From Pseudomonas solani (GTDB lineage Bacteria > Pseudomonadota > Gammaproteobacteria > Pseudomonadales > Pseudomonadaceae): DNA of 64,000 nt. Both the position numbers and the translations under genes were made by a program. Below, in pieces: positions 9,301-17,921 of this stretch (the first letter of the stretch is position 1; every line of letters starts with the position of its first letter). The notes beneath the pieces are model-generated. The model made no database searches. It was not told where the DNA came from and saw only the letters and a list, made by a program, of their open reading frames with translations. Location of the stretch: positions 6,320,501-6,384,500 of the forward strand of contig NZ_AP023081.1 of assembly GCF_026072635.1 (NCBI RefSeq). The letters run 5' to 3'.

Positions 9301-10004
9301 GCCACCGCCTGGTGACCACCAAGTACAACCCGGCGCGCACCTGGACGGCGGAGAACTCGGTGGGCATCGGCGGCGCCTACATGTGCGTGTATGGCATGGA
9401 AGGCCCCGGCGGCTACCAGTTCGTCGGCCGCACCCTGCAGATGTGGAACCGCTACCGCGACGTCGCGGCCTTCGACGGCAAGCCCTGGCTGCTGCGCTTC
9501 TTCGACCAGATCCGCTTCTACCCGGTAAGCGCCGATGAGCTGCTGCGCATCCGCCGCGACTTCCCCCTGGGGCGCTTCCCGCTGCGCATCGAGCACAGCG
9601 AGCTGCGCCTGGCCGACTACCAGGCCTTCCTCGCCACCGAAGCCGAGGGCATCGCCACCTTCCGCGCCCAGCAGCAGGCGGCCTTCAACGCCGAGCGGGA
9701 ACGCTGGATCGCCTCCGGCCAGGCGCATTTCGACAGCGAGGAGCTGGCGCCGGACCTGGGCGAAGACGCGCCCCTGGGCGCCGGCCAGCACGCCATCGAA
9801 AGCCATATCGCCGGCAACCTCTGGCAGGTGCAGGTGGAGACCGGCGCCAGCGTGAAGGCCGGCGATGTGCTGGTGATCCTGGAGTCGATGAAGATGGAAA
9901 TCCCCCTCACCGCCCCCCGCGACGGCGTGGTCCGCGAAGTCCGCGTGCAACCCGGTTCCCCGGTGCGCGCCGGGCAGCGGGTGGTGGTGATGGAAGAAGC
10001 GTAG
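6363..10004 (+). CDS. Urea/guanidine carboxylase (biotin-dependent), with an in-frame REP insertion
   Basis: This 1213-residue biotin enzyme has, in order: biotin carboxylase N-domain and ATP-grasp (about 1-330; glycine-rich STAGGGGIGMR), biotin carboxylase C-domain (about 335-450), a KipA/AHS2-type carboxyltransferase half starting near residue 457 (TVQDYPGRLGYWAVGVP), an AHS1/KipI-type half near 790-1010, and a C-terminal biotinyl domain with ESMKME and biotinylated Lys1177. It carboxylates urea or guanidine with ATP and bicarbonate. The riboswitch and deiminase genes upstream point to guanidine, as shown for homologues. Residues 772-792 are encoded by a 63-base REP doublet inserted in frame in the linker between the two carboxyltransferase halves. 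No allophanate hydrolase gene follows. Confidence 0.93.
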   Translation: MFEKLLIANRGVIACRILRTLRQLDVRGVAVYSEADIASLHIQQADEAHSLGEGPAANTYLVVEKILAVARDSGAQAIHPGYGFLSENAAFAEACEAAGIAFVGPTPQQLRVFGLKHTARALAKAEGVPMLEGTELLESLDAALVAGEQVGYPVMLKSTAGGGGIGMRVCRSASELSEAFDAVKRLGQNNFSDAGVFIEKYIQRARHLEVQVFGDGQGEVIALGVRDCSVQRRNQKVLEETPAPNLPAGMAEDLCAAAIQLAKAVSYRSAGTVEFVYDSEAERFYFLEVNTRLQVEHGVTEQVWGVDLVRWMVELAAGTLPPLAELAKELRPSGHAIQARLYAEDPGRDFQPSPGLLTAVHFPEADGRALRIDTWVEAGCEIPPYFDPMIAKLITWAPTRDEASAALDRALAGSLLYGVESNRDYLRQILIDAPFANGQPWTRCLENLTYRAHTFEVLGAGTQTTVQDYPGRLGYWAVGVPPSGPMDSRALRLGNRLLGNEEGAAALEITMSGPSLRFNTDAVVAVTGAPIPLTLDGQPQPLNTALRVPAGATLTLGTIAGAGARSYLCLRGGLQLPDYLGSKSTFTLGQFGGHGGRALRAGDVLHLLHLADHAAGASLPAELCPPLPALRRIRVIYGPHGAPEYFTPAYIETFFATAWEVHFNSSRTGVRLIGPKPEWVRESGGEAGLHPSNIHDNPYAIGAVDFTGDMPVILGPDGPSLGGFVCPVTIIEADLWQLGQLKAGDKVRFEPVDITTARELAQARNRECTTLRGSEFMRDAGSSQIADESAPTSTAELSSPIVLDLGQDATRLVARLSGDTHLLLEIGAAELDLVLRFRGHALMQALEAEALQGVIDLTPGIRSLQVHYQPETLPLERLLQVVAGLWDGVCAAGDLAVPSRIVHLPLSWDDPACQLAIEKYMTTVRKDAPWCPSNLEFIRRINDLPNLDEVQRTVFDASYLVMGLGDVYLGAPVATPLDPRHRLVTTKYNPARTWTAENSVGIGGAYMCVYGMEGPGGYQFVGRTLQMWNRYRDVAAFDGKPWLLRFFDQIRFYPVSADELLRIRRDFPLGRFPLRIEHSELRLADYQAFLATEAEGIATFRAQQQAAFNAERERWIASGQAHFDSEELAPDLGEDAPLGAGQHAIESHIAGNLWQVQVETGASVKAGDVLVILESMKMEIPLTAPRDGVVREVRVQPGSPVRAGQRVVVMEEA
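8677..8739. repeat. REP doublet (short REPIN) inside the carboxylase coding sequence
   Basis: GTGGGAGCGAATTCATGCGC at the left and GATGAATCCGCTCCTACAA at the right are inverted copies of the intergenic Pseudomonas REP seen elsewhere in this window (for example 10035 and 25179). The block is 63 bases, exactly 21 codons, so the reading frame survives. Confidence 0.9.
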
Positions 10005-10034
10005 GGGCCACACACGGCACGCCCCTCTCCATTT

Positions 10035-10125
10035 TGTGGGAGCGAACTCATTCGCGATGGATCATCCGGCCGCTCGCAGCAAGGTGCCGGCGGCGGGTCT
10101 TTCGCGGCTGAAGCCGCTCCTACAA
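10035..10125. repeat. REPIN (two inverted REP sequences)
   Basis: TGTGGGAGCGAACTCATTCGCGATGG opens the unit and a diverged inverted copy, TTCGCGGCTGAAGCCGCTCCTACAA, closes it. It lies between the carboxylase stop and the DUF2157 gene and may form a long hairpin in RNA. To keep it short: arms at 10035-10060 and 10101-10125. Confidence 0.88.
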
Positions 10126-10239
10126 GGCTGTGCCCGTTGCCATAAAGCGATCCATGTCGCGCGCCCGCACTCTACGCATTGCCCATCCACCGCGACGGTT
10201 CTAGAGTGCGAGGCGGCAACGCACGCAAAAGGACCCGCC

Positions 10240-11313
10240 ATGCAGCCGCAAAACCGCGACCAGGCGCAGCAACGCGCTGACGACATCCAGGCCTTCCAGC
10301 GTGAAGCGGAACGCCTGCGCCAGGAGCAGGCACTGCCCCTGGACGACGCGCAGATGGCGCGCCTGGGCGAGCGCCATCGCCGGGTGCTGGCCGACTTCCA
10401 CGACCGCTTCGATATCGACTCCGACAAGCAGACCCGCCGCCTCTCCCTGAGCATGCGCATCGCCTCGCTGCTGGGCGCACTGGCCCTGGGCGCCAGCCTG
10501 CTGTTCTTCTTCTACCAGTTCTGGGGCCTGCTGCCGGAAAGCGCGCAGGTGCTGATCCTGGGCGGCGCGCCGCTGCTCGGCCTGGCGCTGACCTGGCAGG
10601 TACGCCGCCGCGACCCCTCCGGCTACTTCAGCAAGCTGGCGGCAATGCTCACCTTCGTCGCCTTCGTGCTGAACCTGGTGATGCTCGGGCAAATCTTCAA
10701 CATCACCCCCTCCGACCGTGCCTTCCTCGCCTGGGGTGCCTTCGCCCTGCTGCTGGCCTATGGCTGTGACGCACGCCTGCTGCTGGTGGCCGGGCTGATC
10801 TGCCTGATGGGCTTCGTCTCGGCACGGGTCGGCAGCTGGGGCGGCTGCTACTGGCTGCAGGTGGGCGAGCGCCCGGAAAACTTCATCCCGGCCGCGCTGG
10901 GGGTGTTCCTGATCCCGCAGTTCATCTCCCAGGCGGGCTACGCCGGCTTCGCCGCCACCTACCGCCTGGTGGGGCTGATCACCCTGTTCCTCACCCTGCT
11001 GATCCTCGCCAACTGGGGCAGCGGCAGCTACCTGCCCGGCAGCCACGACCTGATCGAGGGCGGCTACCAGCTGGCCGGCTTCGTGCTCGCGGCCCTGGGC
11101 ATCTGGCTGGGCACCCGCCGCGACTGGCCCGAAGTGGTCAACGGCGCCCTGACCTTCTTCATCATCTTCCTCTATACCAAGCTCTTCGACTGGTGGTGGG
11201 AGCTGATGCCCAAGTACCTGTTCTTCCTGCTGCTCGGCCTGATCGCCGTGCTCATCCTGCTGGTGCTGGGCCGCCTGCGCCGCAGCTGGCTCAATGGGGA
11301 GGAACGCCCATGA
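10240..11313 (+). CDS. DUF2157 integral membrane protein
   Basis: The 357-residue product has a soluble N-terminal part of about 70 charged residues (Gln/Arg/Glu-rich, likely coiled coil) followed by eight or nine hydrophobic helices from about residue 75 to 345. The N-terminal cytoplasmic segment plus multi-helix body matches DUF2157 proteins of unknown function. The start at 10240 has AAAAGGA upstream; a longer frame back to 10036 runs through the REPIN and is rejected. It overlaps the next gene by ATGA, so both are co-translated and probably form a membrane complex. Confidence 0.85.
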   Translation: MQPQNRDQAQQRADDIQAFQREAERLRQEQALPLDDAQMARLGERHRRVLADFHDRFDIDSDKQTRRLSLSMRIASLLGALALGASLLFFFYQFWGLLPESAQVLILGGAPLLGLALTWQVRRRDPSGYFSKLAAMLTFVAFVLNLVMLGQIFNITPSDRAFLAWGAFALLLAYGCDARLLLVAGLICLMGFVSARVGSWGGCYWLQVGERPENFIPAALGVFLIPQFISQAGYAGFAATYRLVGLITLFLTLLILANWGSGSYLPGSHDLIEGGYQLAGFVLAALGIWLGTRRDWPEVVNGALTFFIIFLYTKLFDWWWELMPKYLFFLLLGLIAVLILLVLGRLRRSWLNGEERP

Positions 11314-12137
11314 AGCTCTTCGACCGCACCTACGCCCTGCCCGCCGCCCTGGCCCTGGTGCTGGCCACCAATGCCGTGGTGTTCGGCGGCGCCTGGTACA
11401 ACCGCTCCGGCGAGCCGGACAGCAGCCTGCGCCTGAGCGAACGGGAAGTGCACCGCGACTACACCAGCTTCGGCTGGGGCAGCGATGAAAACAGCGCCCT
11501 GGCCCTGAGGCTGGACTGGCGCGTACTGCCGCTCAACGACGAGGACGAGCCATACCGGGGTGAATGGCTGGAGAACGACCGCCTGGTGGAGCTCGGCTTC
11601 CCGCCCTATGACCCGGCCGCCAATGAAATCGACCTGAACACCCATGAAGCCTTCCTGGTGCTGGAACTGGACGGCCCGGCCCGGCAGCAGGCGCTGCAGC
11701 GCGCCGAACAGCGGCTGCGAAAGGCCACCGAGGCCCTGGCCCGCGACCCGGGCGACAGTGAACGCAAGGAGCGCGAGTCGGACGCCCGCAAGGCGCTGGA
11801 GCAGGAACGTGATACCGCCAGCCGCCTGTTCGTGGTCGACGTCGGCCTGGACGCCGAAGCCCTGCGTGCACGCCACCCCGACCGCCAGCGACAGGCGGTG
11901 GTGCGTGGCGAAGTCTATGTCTGGCTGCGCACCGACGACGGCAAGACGCGCATGGTGGGCGAGATTTCGCGGCTCGCGGTGCCGGCCGTGCAGGTGCCCC
12001 TCCACTGGCGTGAGGCTCTGGACAACCAGTTGCGCGACAGCGCCTACATGCCGCCCAACGGGCCGTTGGAACTGCAACTGAATTACGGCAAGCGCCTGGA
12101 GCCCTGGATCAGCGAGGTGGTGGTGCCCAAAGGCTGA
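11310..12137 (+). CDS. DUF4824 / GDYXXLXY-like membrane-anchored protein
   Basis: The 275-residue product begins with one membrane anchor (about residues 7-28) and continues with a mostly periplasmic, charged domain containing a Glu/Arg-rich helix at about 125-165. It is the usual partner of DUF2157 membrane proteins and I believe it matches DUF4824. Its ATG overlaps the stop of the DUF2157 gene. No catalytic motif is seen. Joint function unknown. Confidence 0.75.
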   Translation: MKLFDRTYALPAALALVLATNAVVFGGAWYNRSGEPDSSLRLSEREVHRDYTSFGWGSDENSALALRLDWRVLPLNDEDEPYRGEWLENDRLVELGFPPYDPAANEIDLNTHEAFLVLELDGPARQQALQRAEQRLRKATEALARDPGDSERKERESDARKALEQERDTASRLFVVDVGLDAEALRARHPDRQRQAVVRGEVYVWLRTDDGKTRMVGEISRLAVPAVQVPLHWREALDNQLRDSAYMPPNGPLELQLNYGKRLEPWISEVVVPKG

Positions 12138-12216
12138 AATGCCGGGCATATCACCCGTGACGCCGCCCTGACGAGTGGCTAGCATAGTGCCACTTGACCA
12201 GGGACCTCCTCGCCCG

Positions 12217-13701
12217 ATGCCTTCCAGCCCACGCTCCAGAAAGACCCAGCACCTGCTGGTGGTGTTGCTCGTGCTGCTGCTTGCCAGCGGCTTTCTCGTC
12301 ACTTCGCTGGTGAGCTACTACGCCTCCCTGGAGTCGATCCGCGACAGCATCGTCAACACCGAGCTGCCGCTGACCTCGGACAACGTCTATTCCGAGATCC
12401 AGAAGGACCTGGTGCGGCCGATCCTCATCTCCTCGATGATGAGCCGCGACACCTTCCTGCGCGACTGGGCCATGCAGGGCGAGCAGGACCCGGGGCAGAT
12501 GACCCGCTACCTGCGCGAGGTGCAGGAGCACTACGGCGCCTTCACCAGCTTCTACATCTCCGAGCGCACCCAGACCTACTACCAGGCCAAGGGCGTGCTG
12601 AAGAAGGTGAGCGAGGACGAGCAGCGCGACGTCTGGTACTACCGTGTGCGCGACATGAAGGAGCCCTACGAGATCAATGTCGACGTCGACATGGCCAACC
12701 AGGACCGCATGACCATCTTCATCAACTACAAGGTGCTGGACTACGACGGCCGCTTCATCGGCGCCACCGGCGTGGGCCTGACGGTGGATGCGGTGGTCAA
12801 GCTGATCGACGCCTACCAGGAGCGCTACGAGCGTTCCATCTACTTCGTCGACACCACCGGCAAGCTGGTGCTGACCAGCGCCCAGGGCGGGCCGATGGGG
12901 GCCACGGTCGGGCAGAACCTGGCGGATATCGACGGCATGCGCGACCTGGTGGCCAAGCTGCCGCGCCCCCAGGGCGGCGACTTCACCTGGAACGAACAGG
13001 GCGACAGCCACTACCTGAACGTGCGCTTCATCCCCGAGCTGGACTGGTACCTGTTCGTCGACAAGGCCGAGGACGGCGCACTCTCGCACATCCGCAACAC
13101 GCTCTACCTCAACCTGTTCATCTGCCTGGTGGTCACCGCCGTGGTGCTCACCCTGCTCAACCTGCTGGTGCGCCGCTACCAGGTGCGCATCGCCGCGCTG
13201 GCCACCACCGACGTGCTGACCGACCTGCCCAACCGCCGTGGCTTCGACATCCTCGCCGGCCAGGCGCTGCAGGAAGCCCGCCGCGAACAGCGCCCGCTGA
13301 CGGCGCTGCTGCTGGACCTCGACCACTTCAAGGTGCTCAACGACACCTATGGCCACCTGGCCGGCGACCATGTGCTGCATGGCTTCGCGCAGAACCTCAA
13401 AGCCGGCCTGCGCCAGTCGGACATCATCTGCCGCTGGGGTGGCGAGGAGTTCATCCTGCTGCTCAAGGACAGCGGCAGCGCCACGGCCTTCCTGCTGGCG
13501 GAGAAGATCCGCGAGCAGGTGCAGGCGCAGCACTACCCGTTCGAAGGCAAGGAATTGCAGGTGACGGTGAGCATCGGCCTGGCCGAGATGCACCCGGACG
13601 ACACCCTGCACAGCCTGATCGCCCGCGCCGACCGCGCCCTTTATCGGGCCAAGCAGTCAGGGCGCAACCGTGTGTGCAGCGAGCCGGGTAACGGCGACTG
13701 A
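12217..13701 (+). CDS. Membrane diguanylate cyclase (double Cache-like sensor + GGDEF)
   Basis: The product of 494 residues has a first membrane helix (about 12-35), a periplasmic Cache-like sensor domain of about 260 residues, a second membrane helix (about 310-332), then a GGDEF domain. The active site reads GGEEF and is intact, and an inhibitory-site RQSD lies five residues before it, so product feedback by c-di-GMP is expected. The DxxD/Lx2DLDHFK block and the DALYRAK-like 'ADRALYRAKQSGRNRV' end complete the domain. A GTG 42 bases upstream is an alternative start; the ATG at 12217 is preferred because it puts the charged RSRK stretch just before the helix. It should raise c-di-GMP in response to an unknown periplasmic ligand. 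Confidence 0.92.
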   Translation: MPSSPRSRKTQHLLVVLLVLLLASGFLVTSLVSYYASLESIRDSIVNTELPLTSDNVYSEIQKDLVRPILISSMMSRDTFLRDWAMQGEQDPGQMTRYLREVQEHYGAFTSFYISERTQTYYQAKGVLKKVSEDEQRDVWYYRVRDMKEPYEINVDVDMANQDRMTIFINYKVLDYDGRFIGATGVGLTVDAVVKLIDAYQERYERSIYFVDTTGKLVLTSAQGGPMGATVGQNLADIDGMRDLVAKLPRPQGGDFTWNEQGDSHYLNVRFIPELDWYLFVDKAEDGALSHIRNTLYLNLFICLVVTAVVLTLLNLLVRRYQVRIAALATTDVLTDLPNRRGFDILAGQALQEARREQRPLTALLLDLDHFKVLNDTYGHLAGDHVLHGFAQNLKAGLRQSDIICRWGGEEFILLLKDSGSATAFLLAEKIREQVQAQHYPFEGKELQVTVSIGLAEMHPDDTLHSLIARADRALYRAKQSGRNRVCSEPGNGD

Positions 13702-13738
13702 GGAAAGCGGACGGATCGGGGACGCCGAGCGCAGCGGC

Positions 13739-13927
13739 TCAGGCCATTACGTCGATGGTGTTGCCGAGGTTCGGCGGGTTGCTGGAAACCGGCGATGGCA
13801 CCGCCTCCAGCAGCGCCAGGGCGCTCTGGGATTGAATGTCCATCGACTGCTTGAGCACGGCGACCTGCACCTTCATGGCGAGTTGGGCGGAGCTGGCGTC
13901 GGAGATGGAGGCGGCGGAAACTTCCAC
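13739..13927 (-). CDS. YjfB-family small protein (putative motility-associated)
   Basis: The gene encodes 62 residues from a GTG start. The pattern (short start, then QLAMKVQVAVLKQSMDIQ, QSALALLEAVP, and the C-terminal PNLGNTIDVMA) matches the YjfB family, which is common in flagellated Proteobacteria and Firmicutes and labelled as putative motility protein. No signal peptide. It faces the diguanylate cyclase gene tail to tail, 37 bases away. Confidence 0.72.
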   Translation of the reverse strand: MEVSAASISDASSAQLAMKVQVAVLKQSMDIQSQSALALLEAVPSPVSSNPPNLGNTIDVMA

Positions 13928-14063
13928 GCGTTTCGATTCCCGGGGAGGTGGGTTCGGTATGGATTCTGAAGCCCATCGCTGCCCCTGAAAAGCACCGTCA
14001 GTCGCCTGAAACCCGCGCCGTTGCGCTTGCGGCGGCCTTCCAGCCTCCCCAAGGCACAGAACC

Positions 14064-14264
14064 GTAGGATGGGTAGAGCCCGGCGAAACCCATCATGGGC
14101 CGCGCCGATCCGCATGGGTTTCGCTCCGCTCTACGCCATCCTACGGAAGCCCGTGCGCACCACGTGGCGGTGCGCTGGGCGAAGAAAGTTGGAGCAGAGT
14201 TCCGCTTCGCTCACCAACAGGGCCGCTCCGTTGCCCATGGGCGAATGAATTCGCCCCTACGTCC
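14064..14264. repeat. Composite dispersed repeat with a REP half-site
   Basis: The gap between yjfB-like and tamB contains a palindrome (GTAGGATGGGTAGAGCCC on the left, GGGTTTCGCTCCGCTCTAC near 14115-14135), an 87-base block 14111-14197 that recurs with six mismatches at 23510-23596, and a REP-like half ending GAATTCGCCCCTACG at 14264. No gene is apparent between 13928 and 14273 apart from the presumed yjfB promoter. Confidence 0.85.
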
Positions 14265-14273
14265 CCTGCCCCA

Positions 14274-17200
14274 TCAGAAGTCGCGTTTGTAGAACAGGTC
14301 CAGGGAGCTGGCGAGGCCGCTGGCGGCTTCGATGTACAGGCGCTTGGTGAGTTCGTAGCGCAGGGCGACGACGCTGGTGGGCTCGAGCACGCCGAGGCCG
14401 TAGCGGATGCTGAGGCGGTCGGTGAGCACGCCGGTAGCGCCGTCGTCACCGATCTGGAAGTCCTTGAGGCCGAGTTTCTGCGCCAACTCCGAGGTCAGCG
14501 GCGCGCTGCCGGACAGGCCCAGCGCCAGTGCCGCCTGGCCCAGCGCATTGCCGTCGCTGCCGCGCTCCAGCGGGCGGCCCAGCACCAGGTAGGACAGCGC
14601 CTGTTCCTGGCTCATGGCCGGGGTGGAGAAGACCTGGGTGGTGGGTTCGTCGGCACGGCCGTTGAGGCGGATGCCGGCGGTGACGTCGCCGATCTTGCGG
14701 ATCGCTTCCACGTCCAGGTAGGGCTGGTCCAGCGGCCCGGCGAAGAGCAGGCGCGCGCGGCGCAGGTCGAGGCGCTGGCCGTAGGCGCGGTAGCGGCCGT
14801 TCTTCAGGTTGAGCTCGCCGCGCCCGGCCAGGTTGTCGCCCACCTTGAGGTGGCCGGCCAGATCGGCGGTGAGGCCGAAGCCGCTGAAGGACAGGCGCTC
14901 CTGGCCCACCTCGACGTCGATGTCCATGGCCAGCTGCAGCGGCGCCTGCTCCTCCTCCCGCTCGCCCACCAGGTGCGCATCCGGCGACACCTTGACCGCC
15001 TGGGGCGGCAGCTCGCGGATCTTGATCTGGCCACGGGGCACCCGCACCTTGCCGGTGAGCGCCAGGCGCTGGTCGGCCAGGCGCACCCGCAGGTCGGGGT
15101 CCACTTCCAGGTTGGCGTAGGGCTCCACCACCACCGGCAGCGAACTGCCACGGATGGCCAGGTCCATGTCCAGGCCCTGGCTCCAGGCCAGGGTGCCGGA
15201 GAGGTTGCCGTTGCCTTTCTCGCCGCTGCGCCAGGCGCCGCTGAGTTCCAGACTCTCGCCGGCGATGCGGGCATCCAGGTTCAGGTCTTCGATGCGGGTG
15301 GGCAGGTCGCCGCCGGCCAGCTTGCCGCCGTGCAGGCGCACCTGGCCCAGCACATTGGGCGCCAGCAGGGTGCCGCCGAGGGTGCCGGCGCCGTCCAGCT
15401 GGCCTTCCAGTTCCTCGACACCGGCGACGAAGGGGCGCAGCACGGCGAGGTCCAGGCCCTCCAGGCGGAAGTCGCCGGACAGCGGCTTGCGCAGCGGGCG
15501 CGGGTCGAGCCGGGCGTCGACCTGCAGGCGGCCGAGGCGCTCGCCCTGGAACAGCAGGCGACTGTCGATGCTCTGCGAGCGCAGGGTGCTTTCCAGGCGC
15601 ATGGCCTGGTAGGGGAAGTCGACCCATTTGCCGTCCTTGCCCTCCTCGCGCAGGCGCAGCACGCCGTTGCTGGCGTCCAGCTGCACGCGGCCGCTGGGGC
15701 CACGCGCGGGCAATTCGAGCTGCACATCGCCGTCGAGCGTGCCGTGCCAGGCGAAATCGTCCGGCAGCCATTCGGCCAGGCTGTCGAGGGGGAAGTCGCG
15801 CAGGCGGTAGTCGAGCTTCGGCTCGGGCAGCAGGCGCTGGTCGCCGCCACAGAGGCTGGCGGGGCCGGAGCGCCAGCAATGGGCGCCCAGTTCCAGGCGA
15901 CCGTCGGCCAGGCGTTGCAGCTTCGCGGGTTGCTCCAGGCGCCAGTCCTGGCCGCCGCTTTGCAGTTCGCCACGGCTCAGGCGGCCGCGCCAGTCGCCTT
16001 TGTCCAGCAGGCCGTCGAGGGCCAGTTGCAGGTCGAGCAAGGGGCCTCGCAGGCGTGTTTCCAGCTGCTGCCGCTGTTTGTCGCCCGAGGCCTTGAGGCT
16101 GAGGTCGCCCAGGGCCTTGTCGCCGGCCTGGAGCTGGCTGGCGTCCAGCTGCAGGGTGGCGTTCTGCCGTTCATCCAGCCGCGCCTGCAGGGTCAGCTGG
16201 CGCAGGCGCTGGTCGCCCATGCCCAGGCGATCGCCCTTGAGGTCCAGCTGCCCCTGGGGTGCGTCGGCGCTGCCGGCCACCACCAGCTTGCCGGTGAGCC
16301 CGCCGAACAAGCCGGGCCAGAGCTGGCCCAGGCGGCCCAGGGCAATGTCCAACTGGCCGTCCAGGCGCTGGCCGAGGCGGCCCTTGCCATCGATACGGTT
16401 GTCGCCCAGGCGGACCTGCAGCTGGCCCAGGTCCCAGCGCTGCCCGGCGCCCTCGGCCACGGCCTTGAGCAGCGCCGGCTGGCCGCGCAGCTGGCCCTTG
16501 AGATCGAGGTCGGCCTTGAGTTCGAGCTGCTGGCGGAAGCGGCCCTTGCTCGCCAGGGTGCCGGCCAGGCGGCCCGGCAATTCGGCCAGCCAGTAGGCCG
16601 GGTCGAGGTCGCTCAGGGTCAGTTCGCTGTCCCAGTCGACGCCGTCGGCGAAGCCCAGTTGCAGGCGGCCGCGGGCCTTGCCCTGCCCGGCCGTCACCTG
16701 CAGGTCGGGCAGCTCGACGCGGGCCAGGTCGCCCTGCAGCGGGCTGGCCAGGCTGAAGTCGCCTTCCGGCCCCTTGAGCGCGGCGTCGAAGCGGCCCTGG
16801 TAGCGGCCCTCGCTGAAATGCACTTCGCCGTCCAGGCGTTGCAGCGCCACGGGCGGCTCCTGCTCCTGGGGGTAGAGGCGCTGCCAGGGGAAGTCGCGCC
16901 AGGCGAGCTGGGCGTCGATGGCCAGGGCCTGCTGCCAGTCGATGCGCCCTTGCAGCTGAACGCTCTGTTCGGCGGCGGCGCTGAGCAGCAGGCGCTGGAT
17001 CTCGGCCCCGGCGGCGGTGACCTTGCCGGCCAGGTCGAGAGCGACGTCACCGCCCTGCCCCGGCAGGTTGGCGCGGCCCTGCACGGCATAGCCCTGTTGC
17101 AGATCGCCCTTGGCGTCCAGCTCCACGCGTTGCAGGGTGAGGGTGTCCGGCAGCCCGGCCTGGGCCTTGAAGGCGGCGGCGCGGATGCGCGCGCTGGCGG

Positions 17201-17921
17201 GCAGGTGCGGCGCCAGGGGCTGCAACTGGCCGTCGAGGGTGGCGGCCAGGTAGCCGCTGCTGGTCGCACGGGCCACGAGGGTGCCTTGCAGGTCGCCTTT
17301 CGCCTCCAGGGCCAGGGACCAGGGCTGGCCCTCGACGGCGGGCAATTGCAGGCTGCCACTGGCCTTGAGCGGCCAGCCGTCACGGGGTTGCAAGGTGCCC
17401 TGGAGTGCCAGGGCCAGGTCGCCGTGGCGCAGGCTGGCTTCGTCTATATGCAGGCCGTCGCCCAGCCATTGGGCGCGCAGGTGCAGGCCGCTGAGCTGTT
17501 CGCTGCCGTCCAGCTCGAAGCGCTGCACGCGCACCTCGCCCAGGCGGATCGCCAGGGGCAGCTCCAGGGCCGGCAGTTGCAGCGGCTCATCGGAAGCCTC
17601 GCCGCCCGGGGCCAGGCTCAGGGCCACGTCGTCGGCCGTCAGCGTGTCGATGCACAGGGTCAGCTGCAGCAGGCAGCCTGGCGACCATTCCAGCACCGGC
17701 GCGGTGATCGACAGGCTGTCGCCCGCCTGTTGCCAAGCCAGGCGCTCGGCGCTCCAGCGCCCGCCAAGCGTGCCGCTGAAGCCTTCCACGGTGAGGCCCG
17801 GCACCCGCGCCAGCAGCCAGCGCCCGCCGGCTTCGCTGAACAGCAGCGCACCGACACCCGCCAGCGTCAGGACCAGCACGCCGGCCACCGCGAACAGGCC
17901 GAGCCGGAGCCCGCGCCTCAC
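14274..17921 (-). CDS. tamB: Translocation and assembly module protein TamB
   Basis: The product has 1215 residues: a single N-terminal membrane anchor (about 6-28), a very long periplasmic beta-taco body with repeated 'G-x-L-x-L' patterning, and the conserved C-terminal TamB domain (about 850-1215; e.g. GEREEEQAPLQLAMDIDV region and final GLASSLDLFYKRDF-like tail). TamB spans the periplasm and works with the outer-membrane protein TamA; recent work implicates TamB-type proteins in phospholipid transport to the outer membrane. Its ATG overlaps the tamA stop by four bases. Length and architecture are normal. Confidence 0.95.
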   Translation of the reverse strand: MRRGLRLGLFAVAGVLVLTLAGVGALLFSEAGGRWLLARVPGLTVEGFSGTLGGRWSAERLAWQQAGDSLSITAPVLEWSPGCLLQLTLCIDTLTADDVALSLAPGGEASDEPLQLPALELPLAIRLGEVRVQRFELDGSEQLSGLHLRAQWLGDGLHIDEASLRHGDLALALQGTLQPRDGWPLKASGSLQLPAVEGQPWSLALEAKGDLQGTLVARATSSGYLAATLDGQLQPLAPHLPASARIRAAAFKAQAGLPDTLTLQRVELDAKGDLQQGYAVQGRANLPGQGGDVALDLAGKVTAAGAEIQRLLLSAAAEQSVQLQGRIDWQQALAIDAQLAWRDFPWQRLYPQEQEPPVALQRLDGEVHFSEGRYQGRFDAALKGPEGDFSLASPLQGDLARVELPDLQVTAGQGKARGRLQLGFADGVDWDSELTLSDLDPAYWLAELPGRLAGTLASKGRFRQQLELKADLDLKGQLRGQPALLKAVAEGAGQRWDLGQLQVRLGDNRIDGKGRLGQRLDGQLDIALGRLGQLWPGLFGGLTGKLVVAGSADAPQGQLDLKGDRLGMGDQRLRQLTLQARLDERQNATLQLDASQLQAGDKALGDLSLKASGDKQRQQLETRLRGPLLDLQLALDGLLDKGDWRGRLSRGELQSGGQDWRLEQPAKLQRLADGRLELGAHCWRSGPASLCGGDQRLLPEPKLDYRLRDFPLDSLAEWLPDDFAWHGTLDGDVQLELPARGPSGRVQLDASNGVLRLREEGKDGKWVDFPYQAMRLESTLRSQSIDSRLLFQGERLGRLQVDARLDPRPLRKPLSGDFRLEGLDLAVLRPFVAGVEELEGQLDGAGTLGGTLLAPNVLGQVRLHGGKLAGGDLPTRIEDLNLDARIAGESLELSGAWRSGEKGNGNLSGTLAWSQGLDMDLAIRGSSLPVVVEPYANLEVDPDLRVRLADQRLALTGKVRVPRGQIKIRELPPQAVKVSPDAHLVGEREEEQAPLQLAMDIDVEVGQERLSFSGFGLTADLAGHLKVGDNLAGRGELNLKNGRYRAYGQRLDLRRARLLFAGPLDQPYLDVEAIRKIGDVTAGIRLNGRADEPTTQVFSTPAMSQEQALSYLVLGRPLERGSDGNALGQAALALGLSGSAPLTSELAQKLGLKDFQIGDDGATGVLTDRLSIRYGLGVLEPTSVVALRYELTKRLYIEAASGLASSLDLFYKRDF

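Noticed and set aside
6237..10013. 1258-residue open frame antisense to the carboxylase gene
   Set aside because: It is a shadow of high-GC codon bias: sequence is low-complexity His/Gly/Gln-rich and reads through the heptamer array.
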